This document shows, piece after piece, positions 1-10,028 of a stretch of DNA of 64,000 nucleotides (the stretch's first letter is position 1; every line of letters starts with the position of its first letter). Both the position numbers and the translations under genes were made by a program. This stretch comes from [Clostridium] innocuum (GTDB lineage: Bacteria > Bacillota_I > Bacilli_A > Erysipelotrichales > Erysipelotrichaceae), in assembly GCA_012317185.1 (NCBI GenBank), contig CP048838.1, positions 1,736,001 through 1,800,000 on the forward strand. Reading direction: 5' to 3'. The notes beneath the pieces were generated by a model that was not told the DNA's origin, made no database searches, and saw only the letters and a list, made by a program, of their open reading frames with translations.

Positions 1-182
1 TTGTACTCGCAGAATCCTGATATGCAAAGATGATTAGGCGCAGCACTGATGAAGGGACAACCGGTTTTGCCATCCTGGAATCGAGGTGCCAACACCTTCC
101 GTAAGCAATGAATGCTTGGACCCGGTACGTGATGAAGTGTATGGTAAATTGAAATGAGCTGAGTCTGTATCAGCATTTTAAA
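1..182. other. Window edge, no gene recognised
   Basis: A short open stretch in frame 1 ends at a TGA near base 31-33 and could be the tail of a gene lying outside the window, but it is too short to identify. The rest of the stretch has frequent stops in the frames I read and shows no RNA gene or clear terminator. Confidence 0.4.
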
Positions 183-211
183 TTGACATGGGATGCTTTC
201 CTCGTTACAAT
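183..211 (+). promoter_or_regulatory. Sigma-A promoter of Imm5-like gene
   Basis: TTGACA (183-188) and TACAAT (206-211) are separated by 17 bases, close to the vegetative consensus. The start codon of the next gene lies 30 bases downstream, so this is probably its promoter. Confidence 0.7.
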
Positions 212-240
212 ATGCTTCGTAATTGCAAAGGAGAACGAAA

Positions 241-768
241 ATGGTAAAACCAAGAAAGATGCTGGGGGATGCTGCATCGCCTCAATGTCAAAAACTGATG
301 CGATTGATTGAAACACAGAGTAAACCTACACTGGCGTTATGGGCGCTACAGCTAGCTGAGAAGAGATATCTGCCAATCTATACAGCAGCATATCCAAAGG
401 ATAAACGTGCTTTGCAGGCCATCCGTATTTGTAGGGAGTGTGCCAGAAACAGTGGTTCTGTGAAAGAGATAAAACCGCTGTTGAAGGAGCTGATACAGCT
501 TGCCCGTGATGAACTTGCGGAACCGGCAGTAGTTTGTGCTGTACGTGCGATAGCGACGGCATGCAATGTTTTACAGACTCCGACCAATGCACTTGGCTTT
601 CTGTTTTATGGTGCGGCGGCGGTGGCGTATACTGCGGTTGGAGTGACACAATCCAGAGCTGTTTATGAACATCTGGCTGAAGAGGAATTCGAGCATGCGC
701 TTGCAGCCTTACAAGAGGCGGCCATTGCAGATGAACAGCATCCTGTGAAGGTGAACTGGAATTGCTGA
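241..768 (+). CDS. Putative immunity protein, Imm5-like
   Basis: This encodes a 175-residue, Ala-rich, mostly helical soluble protein. The pattern of repeated short helices (A-x-x-I/V-x-x-A, then A-T-A-x-N near residues 105-125) resembles the Imm5-like putative immunity proteins found alone in many bacterial chromosomes; the assignment is by pattern only. The ATG at 241 is chosen over an upstream TTG at 223 because AAAGGAG (227-233) sits 7 bases before it. A good promoter lies just upstream. No toxin gene is adjacent, so if it is an immunity protein it is an orphan. It could equally be an uncharacterised helical protein. Confidence 0.6.
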   Translation: MVKPRKMLGDAASPQCQKLMRLIETQSKPTLALWALQLAEKRYLPIYTAAYPKDKRALQAIRICRECARNSGSVKEIKPLLKELIQLARDELAEPAVVCAVRAIATACNVLQTPTNALGFLFYGAAAVAYTAVGVTQSRAVYEHLAEEEFEHALAALQEAAIADEQHPVKVNWNC

Positions 769-1339
769 TATTCTGATAAAAGCAGTAATATAAGGCTTTC
801 GAGCTGAATAGCACGAGGGAACATATAGGAAAAATGGGGGATACTGAATGGGAAAGGAAGCAGTGCGGATAAAAGCAGTCTGTATCTCAAAGGACGATAG
901 TGCGATTCCAAGCGCTACGTAAACTTTAAACTAAGGGATTCAATCCGTTAAGCTCTGCTGTCAGTTTTTAATTGCGGAAGCATTCGAAGATAATGGATTG
1001 CTTGAATGCATTTGTATAAAGCTTACAGGAAAAGTCTTTTGGTAAAAAGAGCAGGCAATAGCGGATATTTGCGAAATTACGATAAAGATTCTATGCGGTA
1101 AAGAAGATAGAGTCAAAGGTTTATGGGGTTTTTCATATCAAATTGAAAAGTATAATAGAAAAATTGATATAATCCTATACGATTAAATAAACGAAGATTA
1201 TCCGATGCTGATAATACGAATGTACTTCTATCCCTTATTTAATGAACTCTTATTTCATCTTTATTTAAGATATGTGTGAATAATTTGAATCCCATAGCTT
1301 TTTTACTCGACAGTTTAAAATTGTTTTATGAATTTTGAA
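769..1339. other. Intergenic stretch, nothing recognised
   Basis: About 570 bases separate the Imm5-like gene from the licT promoter. The stretch becomes AT-rich towards its right end. I found no convincing reading frame, RNA gene or repeat. Confidence 0.5.
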
Positions 1340-1353
1340 TGAAAGCGTTGACA
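1340..1353 (+). promoter_or_regulatory. Catabolite-responsive element (cre)
   Basis: The 14 bases TGAAAGCGTTGACA match the CcpA cre consensus TGWAANCGNTNWCA at every position. The site overlaps the -35 box of the licT promoter, so CcpA bound here should block transcription when preferred sugars are present. CcpA itself is not encoded in the window. Confidence 0.85.
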
Positions 1354-1376
1354 TAACACTGATTGTTTGCTATTAT
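1348..1376 (+). promoter_or_regulatory. Sigma-A promoter of the beta-glucoside operon
   Basis: TTGACA (1348-1353) and TATTAT (1371-1376) with a 17-base spacer. The -35 box is shared with the cre site. Confidence 0.85.
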
Positions 1377-1382
1377 GTGAGT

Positions 1383-1460
1383 GGGTTGTTACTGATACCA
1401 GGCAATACCTAGACTGAATCATATACATTTTATGTATATGGGTGGTTTAGGTATTTTTTA
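1383..1460 (+). promoter_or_regulatory. RAT antiterminator and terminator before licT
   Basis: A LicT/BglG-type ribonucleic antiterminator (RAT) begins at 1383 (GGGTTGTTACTGATACC...) and ends near 1414. Its 3' part overlaps the 5' arm (AATACCT, 1404-1410) of a terminator whose 3' arm is AGGTATT (1449-1455) followed by T residues. An inner hairpin ATATACAT/ATGTATAT lies at 1421-1439. LicT binding to the RAT would prevent the terminator, so licT should be autoregulated by substrate. Confidence 0.9.
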
Positions 1461-1478
1461 TTAGAAGGGAGGAGTTTT

Positions 1479-2309
1479 ATGAAAATCACCCAGGTGTTTA
1501 ATAACAATGTTGTTCTAGTCTGCGCAGACAAAGGGGAAATGGTTGTTTTAGGAACAGGCATTGGTTTTCGAAAAAAGGCTGGGGATGAAATTGACACTTC
1601 ATTGATTAAAAAGAAATTCATTCTTGAAAAAACACAGCAGTTTAATGAAATAGCTAGCGTTTTTGAAATGCTGGATCAGGAGGAATTGGAAATAATCTTT
1701 GAAATCGTCAATGATGTAAAACAACGACTTGATCTGAAAATCAGTGACAGCATATATCCTGCTCTTGCAGATCACATTCATTATGTGATACAAAGAGCTC
1801 GATCCAACATGTCGTTGAAGTGTCCCTTAAGTAATGAGGTAAGATATTTATATCCACAGGAATATAAGGTATGCTTAGACTATGTTGTTTGGCTGAATCA
1901 AAAATTCGATGTTCATTTAAAAGAAGATGAAGCATGTTCCATAGTTTTACATCTCTTCAATGCAGAGCGTGACGATGTCACATTTGATCAAACAGTAAAA
2001 GAAACTAAGATTATGAAAGACATTGTTGATATTGTCCGTTTGAATTATGGGATGGAATTTGATGAACATAGCTTTGTATATCACCGTTTTATTCTACATC
2101 TTCAATATTTCGCAAAACGAATTTTACATCAGGAAACATTTGAATCAAATGATATTTCTCTTGTAGAACTCGTTAAAACAAATTATCAGAAGGCATTCAA
2201 CTGTGTTGAGAAAATTGCGGATTATCTGATGGATACCTACAGTTATAAAATCAGTAATGATGAGTTTGTATATCTTACAATACATATTAAAAAAATTACA
2301 GAAAAATGA
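1479..2309 (+). CDS. licT: BglG/LicT family transcription antiterminator
   Basis: 276 residues, the normal family size. An N-terminal RNA-binding CAT domain (about 1-55) is followed by two PTS regulation domains, PRD1 (about 65-170) and PRD2 (about 175-276). The regulatory histidines are visible: D-H-I-H and I-V-L-H-L in PRD1, H-R-F-I-L-H-L and L-T-I-H-I in PRD2. In this family the beta-glucoside permease phosphorylates and inactivates PRD1 when substrate is absent, and HPr activates through PRD2. Two RAT sites, before licT itself and before the downstream permease, are its obvious targets. GGAGG at 1468-1472 supports the ATG at 1479. Confidence 0.95.
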   Translation: MKITQVFNNNVVLVCADKGEMVVLGTGIGFRKKAGDEIDTSLIKKKFILEKTQQFNEIASVFEMLDQEELEIIFEIVNDVKQRLDLKISDSIYPALADHIHYVIQRARSNMSLKCPLSNEVRYLYPQEYKVCLDYVVWLNQKFDVHLKEDEACSIVLHLFNAERDDVTFDQTVKETKIMKDIVDIVRLNYGMEFDEHSFVYHRFILHLQYFAKRILHQETFESNDISLVELVKTNYQKAFNCVEKIADYLMDTYSYKISNDEFVYLTIHIKKITEK

Positions 2310-2314
2310 ACCTT

Positions 2315-2382
2315 GGGGTGTCACTGGTAATGCAGGCAATACCTGAGCGATGTACGTTTGTGCATGGTTTAGGTATTTTTTT
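2315..2382 (+). promoter_or_regulatory. Second RAT antiterminator and terminator
   Basis: GGGGTGTCACTGGTAATGCAGG begins at 2315 and resembles the first RAT. It overlaps a terminator formed by AATACCT (2339-2345) and AGGTATT (2371-2377) plus a T run. It lies between licT and the permease, so the permease and enzyme genes are under a second layer of LicT control. Confidence 0.88.
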
Positions 2383-2399
2383 ATGAAAGGAGCATATGT

Positions 2400-4301
2400 A
2401 TGCACGATTTAGCAAAAGAAATTATTAAATTAGTAGGTGGTAAAGAAAACATAAACAGCTTAACACACTGTGCGACTAGATTGCGTTTTCGCCTTGTAGA
2501 TACAAAGAAAGCGAATGGAACCGCGATAAAAAATCTGGATGGAGTACTTACTGTTGTTGAAAGCGGTGGACAATATCAGGTCGTGATTGGAGAAAAAGTT
2601 GCTGAAGTATATGATGCAATCATGAATGAACTAGGTTATTTGAATCCATTGGATGAAAGTCAGAAAAAGAAGTCAAAGAATATTTTTGGAGCATTTTTAG
2701 ATTTGGCTTCCGGCGTATTCAATCCGACGCTTGGTGTTCTTGCGGCTGGTGGTATCATTCGTGGTATTCTCGCTTTAGTGGTAGCTTTAGGCTTATTAGA
2801 TACAGCGTCCGGTACCTATGTGATATTAAATGCAACAGGCTATGCAGTATTCTATTTCTTTCCAATATTTCTGGGATACTCAGCCGCAAAGAAATTTAAA
2901 ATTGATCCCTTACTTGGCATGGCTATAGGAGCTGCCTTGGTATATCCGGATATGGTTAACGGTACCTCATCAGATGCATTGTACCAATTGTTTACAGGAT
3001 CTTTATTGCAATCTGATGTCCAAATGGAATTTCTGGGGATACCGGTTATTCTGATGGATTATACATCTACTGTGATTCCAATCATTGCTGCTACATATTT
3101 TGCAAGTAAACTACATGGCTGGTTGAATAAAATTTTGCCTACACTTGTCAAAAAGGTTTTTCTTCCCTGCTTTGTTTTGGTAATTACCGTCCCGCTGGCT
3201 TTAATTGTAATAGGACCGATTTCCACATGGGCATGCTCTGCTGTCGGGAATGCAGTTTCCTTCCTCTTTGAAATTAATGGTGTTATAACATCTGCGCTAT
3301 TGGGCTTCTTCTGGCAGATTCTAGTTATGTTTGGTTTACACTGGGGCTTGCTGCCTGTCGCAATGAACAATTTAGCAGTAAACGGTTATGATTATATTTT
3401 TCCAGTAGCATCCATTGCCGCCTATGCTACAGGAGGAGCTGTACTGGCTGTTTTCTTCCTTTCAAAAAAGCCGGAAACAAAAGAGCTTAGTTTAACTTCA
3501 TTCTTCCCGGTTTTATTCAGTGCTATTACAGAACCGGCTATCTATGGTGTAACCATCCCGTTAAAAAAACCTTTCATGGCTGCGAATATTGCAACAGCTT
3601 TAGGAGGGATTATCTTAGGATTATTTCACACGAAGACTTATTTTATGGCATCGGACAGTTTCTTCGGGGCTCCTTCCTATATTGAACCGGACGGAACGTT
3701 TGGAAGTGGATTCTGGGGACTGATTATTGCATGGATTGTTGTTATGGTTGCTGCATTTATTCTGACTTGCATCTTCGGTATCAAGGAAGATGAAGTGAGT
3801 GTTAAGGAACAGGGAAAAAAGAAAGAGAAGGAAAAAACAGCAGCATTGCAAAGGATTCAAGTTTTTGCACCGGTTAAAGGTAAGGTGATTCCATTACAGG
3901 AGATACATGACGAAGTATTTGCCAGTGGCTCTATGGGAGAGGGGATTGCCATCCTACCGGAAGATAACAAAATATGTTCCCCGGTTAAAGGAACTGTGAG
4001 TTTCCTGTTTCCAACCGCCCACGCTATTGGTATCCAATCGGAGGATGGTGCAGAAATCCTGATTCATATCGGTATTGATTCTGCTGAACTGCAGAATATA
4101 TTTACAGCTTGCACAAGTGTTGGACAAGAGGTAGAACAGGGGGATGTGTTGATAACCTTTGATCTGGATAAGCTGAAAAAAGAATGCAAAGAAGCAGTTG
4201 TACCGGTTATAGTAACAAATTCAAAAAGTTATCTGGATATATTAAAAGAGCAACAGAATTGTGTAAATCAGGATGAGCTGATGTTTACACTTGTACGATA
4301 G
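2400..4301 (+). CDS. bglP: Beta-glucoside PTS transporter IIBCA
   Basis: This 633-residue membrane permease imports and phosphorylates beta-glucosides. The order is IIB (about 1-85, phospho-acceptor Cys24 in T-H-C-A-T-R), IIC (about 100-460, ten or so hydrophobic segments) and IIA (about 485-633, with the H-A-I-G-I and I-L-I-H-I-G-I-D motifs that hold the paired histidines). Length and domain order match BglP/BglF. AAAGGAG (2386-2392) precedes the ATG. It follows licT through a RAT switch and is 12 bases from a 6-phospho-beta-glucosidase gene, which fits uptake of aryl-beta-glucosides or cellobiose-like sugars. The exact sugar cannot be read from sequence. Confidence 0.95.
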   Translation: MHDLAKEIIKLVGGKENINSLTHCATRLRFRLVDTKKANGTAIKNLDGVLTVVESGGQYQVVIGEKVAEVYDAIMNELGYLNPLDESQKKKSKNIFGAFLDLASGVFNPTLGVLAAGGIIRGILALVVALGLLDTASGTYVILNATGYAVFYFFPIFLGYSAAKKFKIDPLLGMAIGAALVYPDMVNGTSSDALYQLFTGSLLQSDVQMEFLGIPVILMDYTSTVIPIIAATYFASKLHGWLNKILPTLVKKVFLPCFVLVITVPLALIVIGPISTWACSAVGNAVSFLFEINGVITSALLGFFWQILVMFGLHWGLLPVAMNNLAVNGYDYIFPVASIAAYATGGAVLAVFFLSKKPETKELSLTSFFPVLFSAITEPAIYGVTIPLKKPFMAANIATALGGIILGLFHTKTYFMASDSFFGAPSYIEPDGTFGSGFWGLIIAWIVVMVAAFILTCIFGIKEDEVSVKEQGKKKEKEKTAALQRIQVFAPVKGKVIPLQEIHDEVFASGSMGEGIAILPEDNKICSPVKGTVSFLFPTAHAIGIQSEDGAEILIHIGIDSAELQNIFTACTSVGQEVEQGDVLITFDLDKLKKECKEAVVPVIVTNSKSYLDILKEQQNCVNQDELMFTLVR

Positions 4302-5702
<1,401 letters not shown>

Positions 5703-5706
5703 TAAA

Positions 5707-6618
5707 ATGAAAGAATTTCAAATACTGGAAAGTAATCACGTCTACAATAGCTGGCAAATATTAGATCATACAGGTACACGATGTACCTCTTCCTTACGCA
5801 CACATAAACAACGATCCATTCTGGATGATTTGCATGAGAAAAGAGTTTATGAAAAAGCAGGACATCCATTTGACATCATTTCAATTACGGGAAAGCGGTA
5901 TAAGCATCTTCCTGTTCACGAAGCGATTCCAAAATCGTTTTCTGATGAAGTTTGTAAGTCACTGCAGGAAGAAAACCTGGTGCTAATACCACATGGTTAT
6001 TGTGCATATGCACCGGCAGTTATTGGCGGTATGCAACGGGCATATGGTCCACAGGCAAGAATAGGAGTTATTTGGATAGATGCTCATTATGATAATGTAA
6101 TACTGGAACATACAAAAGAATTTCCAGCGACATTTGTGAGTATACCTTTATCAGCAATCTGTGGATGTACGATGCAGGACTGGTGCAGAGATAGTTGTGG
6201 AATGAAAACATGGATACCCGGAGAAAGAATACTGGCAGCTGATGGCAGATTAAGTGATGAAGAAGCAGAACAGAACAAGGAAATTATGCAGATTCACAAT
6301 GTAAATGCAAAGCAATTCGAAGATTCTGAAACATGGCTGAATGCAATAGACCAAATTTCAATGCAAACGGATTTTCTGTATGTCATGATAGATGCAGATA
6401 TATTGGCAGAAGAGTATGTTGCCGGTTATTATGAATCTGAGCCAGGAGGGCATTCCCTGCGTAGGGTTGTACATAATTTGAAAGATGTTCTTCAGACTGG
6501 AAAAGTAAAGGTTTTATCATGCTTCTGCTTTGATTTTGATAAGTATGAGCAAGGTGGAAATGTTAACAGTCTGTCTGAGATAAAAATTATTGAAACTGCA
6601 TTCAAAAACTGGAAATAA
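5707..6618 (+). CDS. Ureohydrolase (arginase/agmatinase-like) protein
   Basis: 303 residues. Metal-binding motifs of the arginase superfamily can be placed: His96, the D-A-H-Y-D motif (Asp125, His127, Asp129) and D-A-D (Asp229, Asp231), with near-canonical spacing. The usual G-G-D-H-S segment is replaced by I-P-H-G-Y, and the loop after D-A-D lacks the D-P-x-x-A-P-G signature, so the substrate is probably not arginine or agmatine in the classical way. The ATG at 5707 is 4 bases after the GH1 stop; an in-frame TTG at 5674 lies inside the upstream gene and is less likely. Tight linkage puts it in the beta-glucoside operon, an unusual partner. Function unknown beyond the fold. Confidence 0.8.
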   Translation: MKEFQILESNHVYNSWQILDHTGTRCTSSLRTHKQRSILDDLHEKRVYEKAGHPFDIISITGKRYKHLPVHEAIPKSFSDEVCKSLQEENLVLIPHGYCAYAPAVIGGMQRAYGPQARIGVIWIDAHYDNVILEHTKEFPATFVSIPLSAICGCTMQDWCRDSCGMKTWIPGERILAADGRLSDEEAEQNKEIMQIHNVNAKQFEDSETWLNAIDQISMQTDFLYVMIDADILAEEYVAGYYESEPGGHSLRRVVHNLKDVLQTGKVKVLSCFCFDFDKYEQGGNVNSLSEIKIIETAFKNWK

Positions 6619-6878
6619 AATGGTTTTAATTGGATATGATTACTAAATTTTTTTTGCGGCATGGATGTTCTGTAAAGAAATTCCATTTGACTTGTGGATG
6701 GGGGTATGTAATAATTAGCCATGTATGACATCCTGCTGAACAGGCAGGTCGTCGGTGAATCAATGATAACAAACTGTGAATACATGATGCAGGTGATGCA
6801 AAGGCTTTCGACCTTCTTCTGGTTTTGTATGATACGTTTGAATAACATTCACAAGCAAGAAGGAGAACCATCATATTC

Positions 6879-7385
6879 ATGAAAACCATATCCATTGTAT
6901 TAACTAATTATCCGAGTCATCTTTCCAGCTTTATGGAAACGGTGTACGGATATGAATATACGCATGCATCCATCTGTCTGGATGCGATGAATGAGAAGAT
7001 GTACAGCTTTAACTATAAGGGCTTTTGTATGGAAACGGTATCCAAATACAAACGCCACGGCGTGGAGAAAAGCATCAGCTTCCAGCTACAGGTAACGGAT
7101 GCGGCCTTTGAGCGGCTGCAAAATAAAATCGAGCAGTTTGTGGAAAATCGCGAGGACTTCTGTTATTCCAGTATCGGAGTGGTATTCTGCTTTGTCCATA
7201 TACCATTCAAACGAAAGAAGCATTATTTCTGTTCACAGTTTGTTGCAGAGATTCTTGCGGAATCCGGAGCATTGAAGCTGAAACGGCGTCCCTCCCTGTA
7301 TCTGCCCAATCATTTTTACCGGGAATTAAAGGAAGCTGCGGAGCTGCAGGAAATTCAGTACGATATTTTGCCGGAGGCAGTTTAA
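6879..7385 (+). CDS. Permuted papain-like (YiiX/NlpC-P60-like) hydrolase
   Basis: 168 residues with no signal peptide. A His motif (Y-T-H-A-S-I near residue 29) comes before a Cys motif (F-C-S-Q-F-V near residue 120), the order of circularly permuted papain-like enzymes such as YiiX/YaeF rather than classical NlpC/P60. These are thought to act on amide or lipid substrates. AAGGAG lies 13 bases before the ATG, slightly distant. The gene stands alone and ends just before a strong terminator. Confidence 0.65.
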   Translation: MKTISIVLTNYPSHLSSFMETVYGYEYTHASICLDAMNEKMYSFNYKGFCMETVSKYKRHGVEKSISFQLQVTDAAFERLQNKIEQFVENREDFCYSSIGVVFCFVHIPFKRKKHYFCSQFVAEILAESGALKLKRRPSLYLPNHFYRELKEAAELQEIQYDILPEAV

Positions 7386-7400
7386 ACGAAGTAGAGCGAA

Positions 7401-7431
7401 GTCAGAGCAATTCCTTGTTCTGGCTTTTTTT
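7401..7431 (+). terminator. Rho-independent terminator
   Basis: GTCAGAGCAA (7401-7410) pairs with TTGTTCTGGC (7415-7424) around a 4-base loop, allowing two G-U pairs, and is followed by seven T residues. Confidence 0.85.
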
Positions 7432-7510
7432 AGAACATCATGCATTGAATACAAAGCTTTTTTACCTGACAGTCACCGCTATATACGCGTGGAATAGGAG
7501 GAAGTGCAAT

Positions 7511-8413
7511 ATGAAGGAAAACAGATATTTTCAAATGATTTATCTTTTATTGGATAAAGGACAAATGACTGCACCAGAGCTGGCAGATTATTTCGAGGTG
7601 TCGATCAGAACGATATACCGTGATATTGACATTCTGAGCGCAGCTGGGATTCCGATTTATGCTACACAGGGAAAGGGGGGAGGCATAGCGATTCAGGACA
7701 GCTATGTTTTGAAGAAATCACTTCTCAGCGAGCAGGAACAGAAGCAGATTCTCATGGCCCTGCAGGGCATCCGTGTGCTGGAGGATGAGCAGATAAATAT
7801 GCTGTTATCCAAACTGAGCGGCGTATTTCAAAGACAGCAGGGAAACTGGCTGGAAATAGATTTTTCAACCTGGACAAAAAGTGGCGCGGGAAAACATAAT
7901 TTTCAATTACTGCAAAGCGCCATATGGAAAAGCAGAATCGTTTCCTTTTCTTATTACAGCGGAAAAGGAGAACAAACCAAACGGATTATTGAACCACATA
8001 AGCTTGTTTTCAAGACCTCTGACTGGTATCTGTATGGTTACTGCACGCTGCGTAAGGATTTTCGATTCTTCAAATTAACACGGATAAGAGATCTAAAGCT
8101 GCAGGATGCGGAATATATGCGGGAAACACCGGAGCATATCTTTGAAAGATCGGACGAATTTGAGATGAAAACCGTGCAGGTTACCCTTTTGTTTGATGCG
8201 GGGATGTCCCATGAGGTATATGAAAAATTCGATGAGGAAGTAAGCGAGCAGGAGGATGGCAGCTTACTGGTGACTACGATTTTACCGGATAATGAGCTAT
8301 TATACAGCTATGTCCTTTCCTGCCGGGAAAGGGTTGAAGTATTATCACCTCCGTATGTACGTGATAACGTTAGGAAAAGAGTTGGAAAAATGCTGGAAAT
8401 ATATAAAACATGA
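7511..8413 (+). CDS. YafY-type transcriptional regulator (HTH + WYL)
   Basis: 300 residues. An N-terminal winged helix-turn-helix (about 1-60, with V-S-I-R-T-I-Y-R-D-I-D as recognition helix) is followed by a WYL ligand-binding domain (about 135-210, containing S-x-W-Y-L-Y-G-Y) and a C-terminal WCX-type region. Such proteins sense ligands, often nucleic-acid related, and control neighbouring genes. The ATG at 7511 is chosen because an AGGAGG site directly precedes it; 32 upstream codons starting at 7415 run through the terminator and are unlikely to be translated. Target unknown. Confidence 0.85.
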   Translation: MKENRYFQMIYLLLDKGQMTAPELADYFEVSIRTIYRDIDILSAAGIPIYATQGKGGGIAIQDSYVLKKSLLSEQEQKQILMALQGIRVLEDEQINMLLSKLSGVFQRQQGNWLEIDFSTWTKSGAGKHNFQLLQSAIWKSRIVSFSYYSGKGEQTKRIIEPHKLVFKTSDWYLYGYCTLRKDFRFFKLTRIRDLKLQDAEYMRETPEHIFERSDEFEMKTVQVTLLFDAGMSHEVYEKFDEEVSEQEDGSLLVTTILPDNELLYSYVLSCRERVEVLSPPYVRDNVRKRVGKMLEIYKT

Positions 8414-8634
8414 CACCGTGTTGCAGGTTATGAATGGTATGATGATGGCAACATAGGGAGGCGAAATCATCTGCAGAGTCAGGGAACATACTGTGCCGCA
8501 GAAGCTGAAGGAGGAATGTATGTCAGGCCTTCCGCAGCAGGCCAGTTTGAGGATTTGTGCAGATTGAACAGCCGTATATGTTTGTTATCAGATACCTGTA
8601 TGACGGGCATACGATAACTCGAAAGGAGTAACAT

Positions 8635-9126
8635 ATGGATAAAGCTTTGATTGTAATTGATATTCAAAATGATATCACCAAAAATTATAAGGAGATCATT
8701 GATAATATCAACAGCGCTATCGACTGGGCGGTGGCGCATGAAATTCCGGTTGTTTATATACGGCATGAGAATTTATCACAGGGAACAAGAACCTTTAAGC
8801 CCAATACGCGTGGTTCTGAATTGGCCTGTGATTTAAAGATTGTATCCGATCGTATTTTCACAAAATACAAGGGGAATGCATTAACCAGTGAAGCATTTTC
8901 TGACTTTGTGCGCAAGCATGGAATTACTGATTTTTATTTAACAGGGGCGGATGCCTGCGCGTGTGTAAAATCAACCTGCTATAATTTGCTGAAGGATCAC
9001 TATAAGGTCACGGTTCTGTCGGATTGTATCACAAGCTATGATAAAAGAAAGCTGGATGAAATGCTGCAATATTACGAGAAAAAAGGCAGTACGATTGCCA
9101 CACTGCAGGAGCTACAAAAAGCATAG
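8635..9126 (+). CDS. Isochorismatase-family cysteine hydrolase
   Basis: 163 residues. The catalytic triad of the family is visible: Asp in V-I-D-I-Q-N-D (residue 8), Lys in K-Y-K-G-N-A and Cys in G-A-D-A-C-A-C-V-K. The protein is small and cytoplasmic, like nicotinamidase or ureidoacrylate-type amidohydrolases. The substrate cannot be assigned. AAAGGAG lies 6 bases before the ATG. No functional partner is adjacent. Confidence 0.85.
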   Translation: MDKALIVIDIQNDITKNYKEIIDNINSAIDWAVAHEIPVVYIRHENLSQGTRTFKPNTRGSELACDLKIVSDRIFTKYKGNALTSEAFSDFVRKHGITDFYLTGADACACVKSTCYNLLKDHYKVTVLSDCITSYDKRKLDEMLQYYEKKGSTIATLQELQKA

Positions 9127-9316
9127 GCAGATAAGTGCAGCTTTTCAGGTAGGATGTAAGCTTTCTGTAAAAAGGTAGCGGACAATAGCTTCTATGTACA
9201 TTGCATTGCATGGGACAATAGCCATACAGCATACGGAGAGGGCGTGAAGCCATTCCTGAGCTGCATCAGGCAAAGCGGGTCTAACAGTCTGAATTTTTAA
9301 AAAGCAACGAGAAAAG

Positions 9317-9365
9317 AAAACGCATCATTCAGGAGCACGGCTCTCATGTGATGCGTTTTTATTTC
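9317..9365. terminator. Bidirectional terminator
   Basis: AAAACGCATCA and TGATGCGTTTT form an 11-base-pair stem. Downstream T runs are present on both strands, so it can serve both the hydrolase gene on the left and the minus-strand PEBP gene whose stop codon is at 9369. Confidence 0.85.
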
Positions 9366-9368
9366 AGC

Positions 9369-9830
9369 TTAGCGGTAATGTCCCCTTAACACAGCCTGCT
9401 GCAGGATATGTTGTTCCATAGCTGCCAGCAGATGCTTCTTTCTCGCAGTAGGTGGCAGTGTCAGGACAGTATCCAGAACATATACGGTGAATTGATAGGT
9501 ATGCGACCAGTGGAACGGCGGCTTTGGCCCTCTATAGGCATGCCTGCCATATCCAATCCCCTGTCTTGCACCCGACAGGCTTGGCACCTGTGCCCCGCGG
9601 GGAATATTCCCCGGGATGATTGACATCACAGGAAGATTCCAGATTACCCAGTGATTATATGCCGGTATCGGATGATCCATATCATTCAGAATAACTGCCA
9701 GGGATACTGCCTCCTCGCAAAGTCCGTGCAGCACCAGCTCCGGCGATTGATCCGCGCCATATCCGGTATGTATAACAGGAATCAGCGCACCATCCGTAAA
9801 GCTGGGAGAAGATATTGTCAGTGTTTGCAT
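9369..9830 (-). CDS. YbhB/YbcL-type PEBP (Raf kinase inhibitor-like) protein
   Basis: 153 residues. It shows the bacterial PEBP pattern: an N-terminal I-S-S-P-S-F-x-D-G, a D-x-D-x-P-x-x-x-x-x-H-W-V-I-W-N-L-P block near residues 51-67 and the G-x-G-Y-G-x-H-x-Y-R-G-P-x-P-P motif near 92-106. These form the anion or phosphate pocket of the fold. The bacterial role is poorly defined. It is a single gene transcribed opposite to its neighbours and followed by a bidirectional terminator. Confidence 0.9.
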   Translation of the reverse strand: MQTLTISSPSFTDGALIPVIHTGYGADQSPELVLHGLCEEAVSLAVILNDMDHPIPAYNHWVIWNLPVMSIIPGNIPRGAQVPSLSGARQGIGYGRHAYRGPKPPFHWSHTYQFTVYVLDTVLTLPPTARKKHLLAAMEQHILQQAVLRGHYR

Positions 9831-9966
9831 AAAAGACCTCCATTTTTAATGATATAAGATTAACATAAACGCATTCTCAGTGCAACCGGTTGAATGACAC
9901 ATGAACGAAGATTAAAAAGATTCCCCGAAGCAGCGTGCAATTGCTTGGGAATTGCTACATTTTATC

Positions 9967-9995
9967 TTGAAATATATGAAGGAACCCTCTAAAAT
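9967..9995 (+). promoter_or_regulatory. Sigma-A promoter of SNF symporter
   Basis: TTGAAA (9967-9972), 17-base spacer, TAAAAT (9990-9995), ending 33 bases before the symporter start. Confidence 0.65.
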
Positions 9996-10028
9996 AGAAG
10001 AGCTGTATAATTAAGGGAGGATTTATTT

